64,000 nt of DNA from DASRDR01 sp044867785 (GCA_044867785.1 JBIOVM010000185.1:30829-94828); one strand, 5' to 3'. Counted from the first letter of the stretch, positions 49,730 to 59,500 are shown. The notes: a model not told the origin generated them from the sequence alone. Program-made: numbers and translations.

Positions 49730-51088
49730 ATGGCAGGACACACCGGCCGCCGAATCCGGCAAGTGCGAGGGCCCGCCGTGGCGCTCCTTCTGGGGTGCGC
49801 GCTCTGGGCAGCGCTCGGAGGGTCTGCGTGGGCCAAGCCGCGCCCGGTGCTCGTCTTGCCCTATCAGGGCACGGAGGCGGATCCCTGGTTCGGGGAGGCG
49901 ATCGCGGAAACCCTCTTCGTGGGCGCCCAGGCGACACCGGCCCTCTTGCCGATCGACCGCGGACGTGCGCTCCAGGCGGCTCGCGCGCCCACCACGGAGG
50001 GCACCGACCGCTCGCCGCTCGTGCTGGCCCGGCTCGTGCGGGCCGAGGTCGTCTTTCTGGGCGACTACCAGCGGGGGGCGGACGACGGGATCACGATCAC
50101 GCCCCGCCTGCTCGACGTGAAGACGGGGCAGACCCAGGCGCTCGATCCCGTTCGCGGCCCGGCCGACCGGCTCATCGAGACGCAGGCGACGCTGATCCAG
50201 GCGTACGCGAAGGCGCTCAACCTCGGCCTCAAGCCCGAGGAGATCGACCGAATGGTGGCCGCGGCCAAGCCCACCGCCAACCTGACCGCGCTCGAGGCCT
50301 TCGCGAAGGGCCGGCGATCCGCGCTGCGCGGCACGCAGGAGGGCAACGAGGGCGCGGCCGAGCTCCTGGCCCGTGCCGTCGAGGTCGATCCGACCTTCGG
50401 GCTGGCGCACTACCACCTGGGCGTGGTGCACCTCGCCCTCGGCAACCGCTGGAAGGCCTCCGCCCAGTTCCGGGCCGCGACCCAAGTGGACACCACGGTG
50501 CCCGAGCCGTTCAAGGCGCTGGGGGACATCTTCATGTCCAGCCCTCGGCGCCTTTACGACCAGGCGATCGAAGCCTACCAGCGGGCGATCACGCTCCGGG
50601 CGCACTACGCCGACGCTCACGTCGGGCTGGGCGACGCCCGGGCGGCGAAAGGTGAGCACGAGGCCGCCATCGGCCACTACCAGAAAGCGCTCGCGCTCGA
50701 TCCGCTGAACGCGCGCGTCCACTTCGCGCTCGGCAAGATCTACTACGGCGAGAAGGGCCTGTACTACGAGGCCGTCAGCGCCTACAAGAAGGCGATCGAC
50801 CTCGACCAGTTCTTCCTCGAGGCGCGCATGGGCCTCGGCGAGATCTACGAGGAGAAGGGCCTCTACAAGGACGCGGTCGTCGAGTATAAGAAGGTGATCG
50901 AGGTCGATCCGAAGCACACCGCGGCGCACTACAACCTGGCGCTCGCCTACGAGAAGCTCGATCCCCGCGAGGCGATCGCGCAGTGGGAGCGATACATCGG
51001 ACTCGCCGCCACCGTGGCCACGGAGAAGGAGTGGGTGGACGTGGCCCGGCAACATCTGAAGAAGCTGCGGGACAAGTTCCCGCAGTGA
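49730..51088 (+). CDS. Exported TPR-repeat protein
   Basis: A 452-residue protein with a signal peptide (about residues 1-36, AVALLLGCALWAALGGSAWA), a FlgO/TolB-like N-terminal domain (PVLVLPYQGTEADPWFGEAIAETLFVGA, about 38-170), and at least six tetratricopeptide repeats from about residue 195 to 440 (for example FGLAHYHLGVVHLALGNRWKAS and YADAHVGLGDARAAKGEHEAAIGHYQKALALDP). It lies 5 bases after the triple-vWA gene behind an excellent Shine-Dalgarno, as the last gene of the MoxR operon, and probably is a periplasmic protein-protein scaffold. No catalytic residues are evident. Confidence 0.88.
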   Translation: MAGHTGRRIRQVRGPAVALLLGCALWAALGGSAWAKPRPVLVLPYQGTEADPWFGEAIAETLFVGAQATPALLPIDRGRALQAARAPTTEGTDRSPLVLARLVRAEVVFLGDYQRGADDGITITPRLLDVKTGQTQALDPVRGPADRLIETQATLIQAYAKALNLGLKPEEIDRMVAAAKPTANLTALEAFAKGRRSALRGTQEGNEGAAELLARAVEVDPTFGLAHYHLGVVHLALGNRWKASAQFRAATQVDTTVPEPFKALGDIFMSSPRRLYDQAIEAYQRAITLRAHYADAHVGLGDARAAKGEHEAAIGHYQKALALDPLNARVHFALGKIYYGEKGLYYEAVSAYKKAIDLDQFFLEARMGLGEIYEEKGLYKDAVVEYKKVIEVDPKHTAAHYNLALAYEKLDPREAIAQWERYIGLAATVATEKEWVDVARQHLKKLRDKFPQ

Positions 51089-51143
51089 GCGCGGCCGGAG
51101 GCCCGACGCCTTCGCTCCCGGCCCTCGCGCGCGCCCGGCGCGT

Positions 51144-51392
51144 CTAGGAGTCGAGCCCCAGCAAGCGGGCGAGCCGTGGTCGGTCGAAGCCGACCACGAC
51201 CTCCTCGTCGACGACCGTCACGGGCACCGCGAGTTGGCCGGTGCGCCGCAGCAGCTCCTCCCGCCCTTCCTGATCCTCCGCCACGTTCACTTCCCGATAC
51301 ACGACGCCTTTTGACGAAAGAAACTCCTTCGTCAGCTTGCAGGGGCGTCAGGTGGGCGAGCTGTAGACGGTGACCGCGGGCCCTTGTGCCAC
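51144..51392 (-). CDS. Selenocysteine-containing glutaredoxin-like protein (in-frame TGA read as Sec)
   Basis: An 82-residue glutaredoxin/NrdH-like fold with TGA at codon 15 (51350-51348). Flanking residues VTVYSSPT-U-RPCKLTKEFLSS put it at the first position of the usual CxxC, so the active site would be UxxC. Downstream parts also fit glutaredoxin: VYREVNVAEDQEG, the cis-Pro strand LAVPVTVVDEEVVVGFDRPRLARLLGL, ending at TAG 51146. Thirteen bases after the TGA a stem TGACGAA/TTCGTCA (51334-51312) with loop GGAGTTTCT has a plausible bacterial SECIS geometry. GTG 51392 has GAGGGAG 8 bases upstream; a promoter lies at 51500-51473. Read without Sec it would end after 14 residues. It stands alone. 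Confidence 0.82.
51312..51334 (-). promoter_or_regulatory. Candidate bacterial SECIS hairpin
   Basis: On the minus strand a 7-bp stem TGACGAA (51334-51328) / TTCGTCA (51318-51312) with a 9-base loop GGAGTTTCT lies inside the glutaredoxin-like gene. The loop begins about 21 bases after the TGA, within the window known for bSECIS elements, and starts with G G as such loops usually do. Confidence 0.65.
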
Positions 51393-51824
51393 GTGCGCGT
51401 CTCCCTCGGAAGCCGGGACCCGGGTCGTGCTGAGGCGGCCCCCGGATGGCGGCGATTCAACGGCCACCTGCCATTGTACGCGAGCGCCTCCGGCTGTCGA
51501 CCGACGGACGGATGCCGGCTCGGCCGTGCTGGTCGACGTGGCCGGACCACCTCGGCGGCGGATTGCCCCGCATGTCCGTATCCGGGCAGATACGGGTCGG
51601 CCACTTCCAAGAAGGGAAATCGTGACAGGAGAGGCAAATAAGATGTAGCATCACGCAGAAGAATCGATGATCGCGCGGACGAACCTACGCGTGGCCCGCG
51701 GCATCGACGCGGGGCGAGGAGTGCGTTTCCTCGCTCGGCGGCGGTCGCATCGCTTCTCTCGTCGATCGGCCGACCTGGATCCAATTCGTCCTCTCGGTTG
51801 GTCCATTGCGCGGAGGAGCGCGCC
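51393..51824. other. 432-base intergenic region between the selenoprotein gene and the TPP enzyme gene
   Basis: No protein-coding gene is supported here. It holds the minus-strand promoter at 51500-51473, an inverted repeat CCGTATC/GATACGG (51576-51582 with 51589-51595), a weak plus-strand pair GTGACA (51622-51627), 18 bases, TAGCAT (51646-51651), and then the GGAGGAG Shine-Dalgarno before GTG 51825. It is visibly richer in A+T than the surrounding genes. Confidence 0.6.
51473..51500 (-). promoter_or_regulatory. Predicted promoter of the Sec-glutaredoxin gene
   Basis: On the minus strand TCGACA (51500-51495), 16-base spacer, TACAAT (51478-51473). The start would be near 51466, giving a leader of about 74 bases before GTG 51392. 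Confidence 0.5.
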
Positions 51825-53594
51825 GTGAACGACCCGAGAGTGAAGTCCGTGCTCAGCTCCAAGTCGAACGGAGACGGCGTCGCCGGCCGGTCCTCGGGTA
51901 TCAAGGCGGCCGAGTACTTGGCTGACGCACTGGCGGACGCGGGCGTGCGCTACATCTTCGGCGTGATCGGCGGCGCCGTGCTCCCGTTCTTCACTTCTAC
52001 GGTCGGGCGCCGGGCCGAGATCGTGATGGCGAAACACGAGGCGGGCGCCGCGTTCATGGCCGATGGGTACGCGCGTGCCAGCGGGGGCTTGGGCGCCTGC
52101 GTCGGAACCTCGGGCCCCGGAGCGACCAACCTGATCACGGGCGTCGCCGCGGCGTTCGCGGATTCCGTCCCAATCGTCGTGCTCACCGGCCAAGTCGCCA
52201 CCAAATCGTTCGGTCGGGGGGCCCTGCAGGAGTCCAGCAGCGAGGGCGTTGACATCGTCGACGTCTTCAAAAAGGTGACACGCTACAGCACGCTCGTGTT
52301 CAGAGCGGATCGTCTTCCGGCGACCTGGCACAAGGCGCTTCGCATGGCCCTCGGCGGCCGACCGGGGCCGGTTCACCTGAGTCTTCCGGCTGACGTCCAA
52401 GGGGAGAGGATCGAGGTGCCGGGGCGGCCGGCTCCGGCCATCCATCGAACGCGAACGTACGACCGCACGGCGATCAAGGCCGCCGCGCTGCATCTCCTTC
52501 GCGCCCGGCGGCCGGCAATCCTCGCCGGCTACGGCGCGATCCTGTCGGATGCGTCCGACGAGATCCGCGCTCTCGCCGAGATGCTGGAGATCCCGGTCGC
52601 GACGACCCCGAAGGGGAAAGGGGCCTTTCCCGAGGACCATCGGCTCTCCCTCGGCCCGTTCGGCTACTCCGGCTCGCCGCTCGCGCAGTGGCACCTCCTT
52701 GAGAGCGGGGTGGACGTGCTTCTGGCCGTGGGGACGAGCCTCGGAGAATGGGGAACGCTCGGATGGGATCGCCGGCTGCAGGCGAGCGAGGCTCTGCTCC
52801 AGATCGACATCGATCCGTACGAGATCGGAAAGAACTACAACGTCACCGTGCCTTTGATCGGTGACGCCAAGTCGGGACTCATCGAGCTCTCGTACGAGAT
52901 CCGTCGGCAACAGCAGCGGTATCTGCACTGGCGCCGCGGCGACGGCAAGCTCGAGCCGCCTCCGGACCGTCCCCGGTTCCTGAACGCCGCCTCCATGAAT
53001 TCGGACGCGGTACCCATCAAGCCGCAGCGACTGATGCGCGATCTCCAGGAAGCCCTTCCCAGGGACGCGCTGGTGTTCGTCGACGGCGGTGCCAACCGAT
53101 CATGGGCGATCCACTACTGGCAGAGCATCTACCCGCGGACGTTCTTCTGCGCTACCGGGATGGCGTCGATGGGATTCGGCGTGGCCGGCGCGATCGGGGG
53201 AAAGTTCGCCGCTCCCGACCGCGTCGTTGTCGCGATCACGGGGGACGGCGGCTTCCTGATGAACGGGATGGAGGTGTCCACGGCCGTCCACCACGGGAAA
53301 CAGGTGATCTGGGTGGTCCTCAACGACGGCGGCTACGGCATCGTGTACCACGCGCTCCGCGCGCTCAAGCTTCCCGACGTGGCGACCAGATACCCGCGGG
53401 TGGATTGCGCGACCGTGGCCGAGGGGCTCGGCGCTCAGGCGTTTCGCATCCGCGAGCCCGGGGAGATCAACCGGGAGCTCATCGACCGGATCATCCGAAG
53501 CGGCCGGCCGACCGTGCTCGACGTCGAGATCGACCCCGATGAAGTGGCGCCTTTCGGCGGCCGCGTAGAGACGCTGACCGACTACTTCAGCTAG
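51825..53594 (+). CDS. Thiamine-pyrophosphate enzyme, acetolactate-synthase-like
   Basis: A 589-residue three-domain TPP enzyme. N-terminal pyrimidine domain: AGVRYIFGVIGGAVLPFF with the catalytic Glu in KHEAGAAFMADGYARASG, and TSGPGATNLITGVAAAF (about 35-190). Central domain (about 220-360). C-terminal PP domain with the Mg/TPP motif ITGDGGFLMNGMEVSTAVHHG to NDGGYG (about 465-500). It resembles IlvB/benzoylformate decarboxylase-type proteins, but has no ilvN small-subunit gene beside it, so the true 2-oxoacid substrate is unknown. GTG 51825 with GGAGGAG 7 bases upstream is preferred over a TTG at 51798. It is the first gene of the less GC-rich stretch. Confidence 0.87.
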   Translation: MNDPRVKSVLSSKSNGDGVAGRSSGIKAAEYLADALADAGVRYIFGVIGGAVLPFFTSTVGRRAEIVMAKHEAGAAFMADGYARASGGLGACVGTSGPGATNLITGVAAAFADSVPIVVLTGQVATKSFGRGALQESSSEGVDIVDVFKKVTRYSTLVFRADRLPATWHKALRMALGGRPGPVHLSLPADVQGERIEVPGRPAPAIHRTRTYDRTAIKAAALHLLRARRPAILAGYGAILSDASDEIRALAEMLEIPVATTPKGKGAFPEDHRLSLGPFGYSGSPLAQWHLLESGVDVLLAVGTSLGEWGTLGWDRRLQASEALLQIDIDPYEIGKNYNVTVPLIGDAKSGLIELSYEIRRQQQRYLHWRRGDGKLEPPPDRPRFLNAASMNSDAVPIKPQRLMRDLQEALPRDALVFVDGGANRSWAIHYWQSIYPRTFFCATGMASMGFGVAGAIGGKFAAPDRVVVAITGDGGFLMNGMEVSTAVHHGKQVIWVVLNDGGYGIVYHALRALKLPDVATRYPRVDCATVAEGLGAQAFRIREPGEINRELIDRIIRSGRPTVLDVEIDPDEVAPFGGRVETLTDYFS

Positions 53595-53609
53595 GTTCCT
53601 GTTTGCGCG

Positions 53610-54737
53610 TCAGGGTCGTCTCGCGCGCAGGCGACCGAGGGCGCTCAGTCCCAGCACCGGGAACGACGCCACCACCAGGAACATCGTCGAGAAGCCTGCC
53701 CCCTCTCCGATTCGGCCCATGAGGATCGTTCCCACGCCCACCCCCAGCTCCCAGCACGCGGCGAAGCCGGCCACGCTGCGGGCGCGCCGATCCGGCGCCG
53801 AGCTGTCCACGACCCAGGCGAGGAGGGTCGTGTGGGCTCCTCCGATTCCGAGACCGGAGAGCAGCGCGGCGAAGAGGAAGAGCAATGGCGCGCGCGCCAT
53901 CGCCAGGATGACCATCCCCAAGGCGAGCGTGACGAACAGCGGGGTCAGAACCGCCACCGCACCCCAGGCGTCGTAAGCTCGGCCCGCTGCCAGACGCATT
54001 GCCAGGCTGCTCAGCGCCAAGAGCGCGAAGAACGTGCCGACGTTCTCCAGTTGGCGGTCGCGGGCGACGATCGCGATGAACGAAATGATCGTGCCGTAGG
54101 CGACGCTGGCGGCGAACTGCACGAGGGCGGGAGCCACGACGGTGTCCCGAAAGGTCCACCCGCGCGGCCCGGGATGCCCGGCCGCCCCCGGAAGGCCGAT
54201 TCTCGGGAGAATGACGCCGCAGGCGAACGACGCGAGCGCCGTTACCGCGGCACCCCCAAAAAGCCCGGGATAGCCCCACCCGCGCAGGAGGAGCTCGCCC
54301 ACCCCGGGCGCCACGGTCAGGGCACCGGCCTGTGCCAGGCCGAAGACGCCCATGGTCGAGCCGCGTCGCCCTGGTGGCGCGAGGTCCGCGGCCAGAGACG
54401 CGGCCGCGGTACTGAAAGTGGCGAGTCCCATCGCATGGAACACTCGCCAGACCAACAACAACGGCACCGAGCGGATGGCCCAATACCCGAGCGAGGCCAG
54501 GACATAGATCGCCGCGCCGGCCAGCAAGAACGGTCGGCGCCCGGTGCGATCCATCAGCACTCCGACGATTGGCCGGACGGCCAGAGACGCGATCGCCATG
54601 ACCCCGATGATCAAGCCCACTCCGGTGGTCGACCCACCGAGGTGCTTCACGTAGAGGGGAAGAGTCGGCAAGAGGTAGTAGAGCGACGCGAAATGCAGGA
54701 AGGTTGCCGCAACCAGGCAGACGAGCCGTCCTGACAC
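53610..54737 (-). CDS. Major facilitator superfamily transporter
   Basis: A 375-residue membrane protein with about 11-12 helices, short for MFS. The loop 2-3 motif appears as RPIVGVLMDRTGRRPFLLAG (residues about 55-75), and other segments include YYLLPTLPLYVKHLGGSTTGVGLIIGVMAIASL, GATTFSTAAASLAADLAPPGRRGSTMGVFG-type helix 4-5 and GIGGAHTTLLAWVVDSSAPDRRARSVAGF. Substrate unknown: drug- or metabolite-efflux types have this motif. GTG start at 54737. It faces the TPP gene end-on (15-base gap, no terminator seen) and is divergent from the binding-protein gene with its sigma-54 promoter. Confidence 0.88.
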   Translation of the reverse strand: MSGRLVCLVAATFLHFASLYYLLPTLPLYVKHLGGSTTGVGLIIGVMAIASLAVRPIVGVLMDRTGRRPFLLAGAAIYVLASLGYWAIRSVPLLLVWRVFHAMGLATFSTAAASLAADLAPPGRRGSTMGVFGLAQAGALTVAPGVGELLLRGWGYPGLFGGAAVTALASFACGVILPRIGLPGAAGHPGPRGWTFRDTVVAPALVQFAASVAYGTIISFIAIVARDRQLENVGTFFALLALSSLAMRLAAGRAYDAWGAVAVLTPLFVTLALGMVILAMARAPLLFLFAALLSGLGIGGAHTTLLAWVVDSSAPDRRARSVAGFAACWELGVGVGTILMGRIGEGAGFSTMFLVVASFPVLGLSALGRLRARRP

Positions 54738-54873
54738 GGGCCAGGCGCCGGACGCTATCGAACCCTGAGGGAATTCATCGGGTCAAACCTTACGGCCCAA
54801 CCTTAGGCGGAGTCGACTGTATTTGATGATCGACGGGCTACGGGGCCCTCCTCTCCGGGGCTTTGGCTTGGGG

Positions 54874-54889
54874 TGGCACACCCATTGCA
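54874..54889 (+). promoter_or_regulatory. Sigma-54 (-24/-12) promoter of the family-5 binding-protein gene
   Basis: TGGCAC (54874-54879), five bases, TTGCA (54885-54889): the GG and GC dinucleotides are exactly 10 bases apart, as in the RpoN consensus. Transcription would start near 54901, 54 bases before ATG 54955. The 217-base divergent gap also holds a direct repeat AACCTTA at 54786-54792 and 54799-54805, a possible activator site; no bacterial enhancer-binding protein gene is in the window. Confidence 0.7.
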
Positions 54890-54954
54890 CGTCCCCGGCC
54901 CGCGGAATAGGCATGCCGGAAGTGGCCATCCCGGACAGAAGGGAGATTCGCCAT

Positions 54955-56472
54955 ATGGCACTCAGGAAGCGTCGCTGGTTGATCGCGCTGGGCGTGGCGG
55001 CCACGCTCGTGCCATGCCCGGTGGTGACGCGGGCCTGGGCTGGCGCCCCGCCCGCCGATCTCGTCGTTGCCGACGCGACCGCCGCTCCGTCGGTGCTGGA
55101 CCCCTTCAAGGTCTACGGCACGCAGGCGCAGAGCTTCTTCCGGCTGATTTTCGAGCCCCTGGTCGACCGCGATCCCGACGGGAAGCTCCGCACGCCGCTG
55201 CTCGAGCGCTGGGGTCCCATCGACGCTCTGACCTGGGAGTTCACGCTCCGCCCCGGAATTCGCTTCCATGATGGAGGCGAGCTCACCGCCGCCGACGTCG
55301 CATTCTCGCTCCGACGCATCCTGGACCCCGAGGTCAACTCACCCCGGCGCCACGAGTTCGGCGAGCTGGTCCAGATCGTCGCCATTGATTCCCTGACGGT
55401 CAGGATCACGACCAAGCGTCCTTACGTCCTCCTGCCGGCGCGGCTTTCCCAGTTCAGCATGATCGTGCCGGACCGGCTCAGGGGGCGGCCCGAAAGCGAC
55501 TTCTTCGCAAACCCGATCGGCCTCGGTCCATTCCGGCTGGCTGAGCTCTCGCCGAAACAGGCGACCCTCACCTCCTTCCCCGACTACCACGGGGGTGCGC
55601 CGAAGATCTCGCAAGTGGTGTTCGAGTTCATCGCGGATCCGGAAGAGCGCTTCCGCCGGCTCTTGTCCGGGACGGTCGACATCGTCACGAATCTCCTACC
55701 GCAGCAAGTGGACCCGTTGGTACGCGCACGTGGCGTCCGGCTCCTAAAGCGACACTCGATCCGGTTCATGCAGGTCTTCATCGACGCCCGGCGTGACCCG
55801 CTCGCGCGTGCGGAGGTTCGGCAGGCGCTTCTGCACGGGACGGACGTGGAGAGCCTCGTGCGATACGTCGCGCGGGGGAACGGCCGGCCCCTCACGACGG
55901 TCACCCTTCCCGAGGACTTCGGGTATCACCCGGCGCTCAAGCGCTATCCATTCGATCCGTCGAAGGCGAAGGCCTTGCTTTCGGAGGCGGGATACCCCAC
56001 CGGCTTTCGCCTACAGGGTCTCGCCACCCACGACACTCAGACGCTTGCGACGGCACTGACCGGCCAGTGGGCAAAGATGGGCGTGACGCTCGATGTCACC
56101 GTGGAAGGCCGTGCGCCGGCGATCTCGAAGTGGATCAAGGAGCGCGACCGGCACGACTTCCTGATCGTCGATCCGACCAGCCTCATTTTCGACGCCGCGT
56201 TCCAACTACGGATGCATCTGGACCCGGCCCATCCCGTGTCCCGCGTGTCGAATCCTCGGGTTCTCGATCTCTTGAACCGGGCCGATACCGCGCAGGACGT
56301 ACCAGCGAGAGCCGCGCTCCTGAGGGAAGCCCAGGCCGTCGCGCACGAGCACGCCCTGACGCTTCCTCTCTACCAGGTGGTGGACCTCTACGGGGTGCGT
56401 GACCGGGTGACGGACTTCGTGCCCTCCGCGGACACGATCTTGCGCCTCGGCGGGGTGGGACTCAGCCGATGA
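54955..56472 (+). CDS. ABC transporter solute-binding protein, family 5 (peptide/opine/nickel type)
   Basis: A 505-residue periplasmic receptor. A signal peptide covers about residues 1-28 (WLIALGVAATLVPCPVVTRAWA). The family-5 fold is shown by PSVLDPFKVYGTQAQSFFRLIFEPLV, WEFTLRPGIRFHDGGELTAADVAFSLRRILD, NPIGLGPFRL and the C-terminal ALTLPLYQVVDLYG. It starts at ATG 54955 (GGGAG 9 bases upstream), where a signal peptide begins. No permease or ATPase gene follows: the next gene is a hybrid sensor kinase 74 bases on. It may feed a separate transporter or present a ligand to the kinase. The ligand is unknown. Confidence 0.88.
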   Translation: MALRKRRWLIALGVAATLVPCPVVTRAWAGAPPADLVVADATAAPSVLDPFKVYGTQAQSFFRLIFEPLVDRDPDGKLRTPLLERWGPIDALTWEFTLRPGIRFHDGGELTAADVAFSLRRILDPEVNSPRRHEFGELVQIVAIDSLTVRITTKRPYVLLPARLSQFSMIVPDRLRGRPESDFFANPIGLGPFRLAELSPKQATLTSFPDYHGGAPKISQVVFEFIADPEERFRRLLSGTVDIVTNLLPQQVDPLVRARGVRLLKRHSIRFMQVFIDARRDPLARAEVRQALLHGTDVESLVRYVARGNGRPLTTVTLPEDFGYHPALKRYPFDPSKAKALLSEAGYPTGFRLQGLATHDTQTLATALTGQWAKMGVTLDVTVEGRAPAISKWIKERDRHDFLIVDPTSLIFDAAFQLRMHLDPAHPVSRVSNPRVLDLLNRADTAQDVPARAALLREAQAVAHEHALTLPLYQVVDLYGVRDRVTDFVPSADTILRLGGVGLSR

Positions 56473-56546
56473 CGCGAGCCCTCAGCGCGGCGCCGAGCGC
56501 CATCCGGGCGCCCGGCCCGTCCCGCGCTTCCGCCGGCCGGTGACCC

Positions 56547-59500
56547 ATGCGCCTACGCATGGCCGCGAAGCTGACCCTGGTGGTGATCCCCCTGGTGCTG
56601 TTGCCCTTCGGGGCCCTGGCGTACGTCTGGTATTCCAGCACCCGCGCAACCCTCGAGCGCCAGGTACGCGAGGAGCTCCAGGCGCGGCTCCACCAGGTCG
56701 AGCTCCGGCTCCGGCCGTTCCTGCGCGAGCGCGAGCTGGACGTCTACGATCTCGCCGCCTCGCCCGTCCTCCGCGACTATCACACGCAGCTCGAGTACCG
56801 GCTGGTTCAGGAAGCGGAGGTCGCGCTTCGAAAGCTGACCGAGCACCTGGAGCAGTTCGTTCGGCGCCGTGAGGAAACGGTCGCAGAAGCGCGCATCGTC
56901 GATCAGAACGGGAGGGAGCTCGCCAGCGCGACGCGGCAAGGCACCACCCGAAGCGGGGTGAGACACGCAAAGGCGCCCTTCTTCCAGCGGGCTCGGCGAC
57001 TGCCGAACGACGCCGGCCCGGCGGCGTCGGTGGAGATGTCAGAGAAGCTGCACATCAAGGTCCTCCGGCTCGCGCTTCCCGTCTACAACGAGTGGAGGGA
57101 GTTTCGCGGCGTGGTCGTCCTCGACCTGCCGCTGGCCTACTTCACCGCCACGCTGGCGGCGGCGCTGGCCGGACGGCCGGTGACGAGCTTCCTCGTAGAC
57201 GGAAACGGGGAGATCTTGGGACCGCCGGGCGCTGCGGAGAGCTTGGCTCTCCGGTGGAAGGACGCCGACCAGCTGAACGCCGCCTTGCGGACCCCGCCCG
57301 GGGATCCCCAGGTCGTCCACCTGAACGACGGGGGCCGCGGGCTGCTGATCCGTGAGCCTCTCGTGGCGCAGGCCTGGTCGGTGGGCGTGCTCGCGCCGCT
57401 CGACGAGACCGAGGGGCCGGTGCGAGCGCTGACGCACTCGACGCTCGCCTACGGCAGCGCCGGCGCGATCGTCCTGGTGGCGGCAGTTGTCCTGGTCGCA
57501 CGGGGCGCGAGCCGACGGGTCCGGCGCCTCCAGGCAGCGACCGCGCAGCTCGCCGAGGGGGATTTCGGGCTGCGCATGCCGGCCGAAGGAACGGACGAGG
57601 TCGGCGACCTCGGCCGATCGTTCAACATCATGGCCGAGTCGCTCTCCCGGCGGGATGCCGAGGTGCACGCGCGCACCGAGGAAGCCCAGCGGCAGCGGCA
57701 GGAGCTCGAGGTCCTGAACGCCGTCATCCAGGCGGCGCACACCTCGCTGGATCTCCGCGAGAGCCTCGAGGCCATCCTCGACCGCCTCATGGTCCTGTTC
57801 GACTTCTCCGCCGGTGGCATCCGGCTCGTCGACGAGTCGAAGGACAGTCTGGCTCTCGTCGCTCATCGTGGGCTGCGGGCGAGCTACGCGGCGAATCCCC
57901 TGTCGCTGCGCCCGGGGGAGGGCGACAGCGGCCATACGCTCAGGGTCGGGCATCCGCTGGTCCTGAACGAAGAGGCCCAGCTCGCGCCGTACCGGGACCG
58001 CGTGCCCGAGGGGCAGGAGGTCGGCGGCGCGCTGTTCATTCCGATTCTGTCCAAGGGCGAGGCGCTCGGCGCGATTATCCTGATCGGGAAACGCAAGCTC
58101 CAGTTCACGGACGCGGAGCTTCATCTCCTGGGCACCATCGGTCTCGAGGTGGGCACGGCGATCCAGAACGCCCGGCTGTTCAGCCAGACCCAGGCGCTGT
58201 TCATCGAGGCCGAGCGGCACCGGGCTCGGGCCGAGGCGCTGGCCGAGATCGGGCGCTCCGTGACGGCCACGCTGGACCTCGACCGCGTGCTGGACCTGGT
58301 CGTGGAGCGCGCGTCGGCGGCCGTGGGGGCCGACGCGGTGTCCATTCTCAGACTGGACGGCGGCGCCCTCCAGTTCGTCCGGGGTCGGGGCCTGTCGCTG
58401 AATCGCGTCGCGTTGCTGGACCCGGGGTGGAGCGAGAAGGCGGGCCCGGACGCCGCGCCGATGCGCGTTCCGATGTGGACGGCGGACCTGACCGTCGATC
58501 CGCGGTTCCGCGAGAGCACGAGCGCGCTCGAGCTGGCCAAGGCGGAAGGGATCCGGGCGGTCATGGCGGCGCCCATCGTCCTGGGCGAGGAGACCTGGGG
58601 GATCCTCAAGATCTACTTCCGTCAGGCGTACGCGTTCAGCCCCGAGGAGGTGCGCTTCGCGGAGGCCGTGGCCCAACAGGCGGCGATCGCCATCGGCAAC
58701 GCCAAGCTCTACGCCGACCTGCGCTCGGCCTACGCGAAGCTCGAGGCGGCCCAGGAGCAGGCGGTCCAGACGGCGAAGCTCGGCGCGCTCGGCCAAATGG
58801 CCGGCGGCGTCGCTCACGACTTCAACAACCTGCTGGCGGCCATCCTCGGCCGGGCCGAGCTCCTGCAGCGGCGCGCCACCGATCCGTTCGTCGTCCAGGG
58901 ATTGAAGGTCATCCAGGGCGCGGCCCTCGACGGGGCGGAGACGGTGCGGCGGATCCTCGGCTTCGCCCGTGCGAAGGGCGAGGAGCACATGGAGCCGATC
59001 GAGCTTGCCTCGCTGCTCGAGCAGGTGGTGGACATCGCGCGCCCACGCTGGAAGGACGAGGCGCAGGCGCGCGGCGCGTTCATCAGCGTGATGCTGGCCC
59101 TCGAGCCGGTCCGGCCCGTCCGGGGCAACGCCGCCGAGCTGCGCGAGGTATTCCTCAACCTCCTCCTGAACGCCGTGGACGCGATGCCCGGTGGCGGCAC
59201 GGTCACGCTGGGCGTCCGGTCTCTCGCGGGTCGCAACGGCGACGGGAAAGCCCTCGACGAGGCGGTCGAGTGCTTCGTGCGGGACACCGGCATCGGCATG
59301 TCGGAGGACGTGCGGCGCCGTGCCTTCGACCCCTTCTTCACCACGAAGGGCGCGCGCGGCACCGGCCTCGGCCTGTCGGTCGTGTACGGCATCGTGTCCC
59401 GCCACGGCGGCCGGGTCCGGATCGACAGCCGCGAGAACGTCGGGACCACGGTGACCCTGCAGCTGCCCGTGTTCCGCGGGGCCGCGACCGCGCCGCCCCA

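Noticed and set aside
51144..51350. The glutaredoxin-like gene as a pseudogene
   Set aside because: The only break is TGA at the first active-site Cys column; flanking sequence is intact, a SECIS-like stem follows, and the start has a good ribosome site. A selenoprotein explains it better, though not proven.
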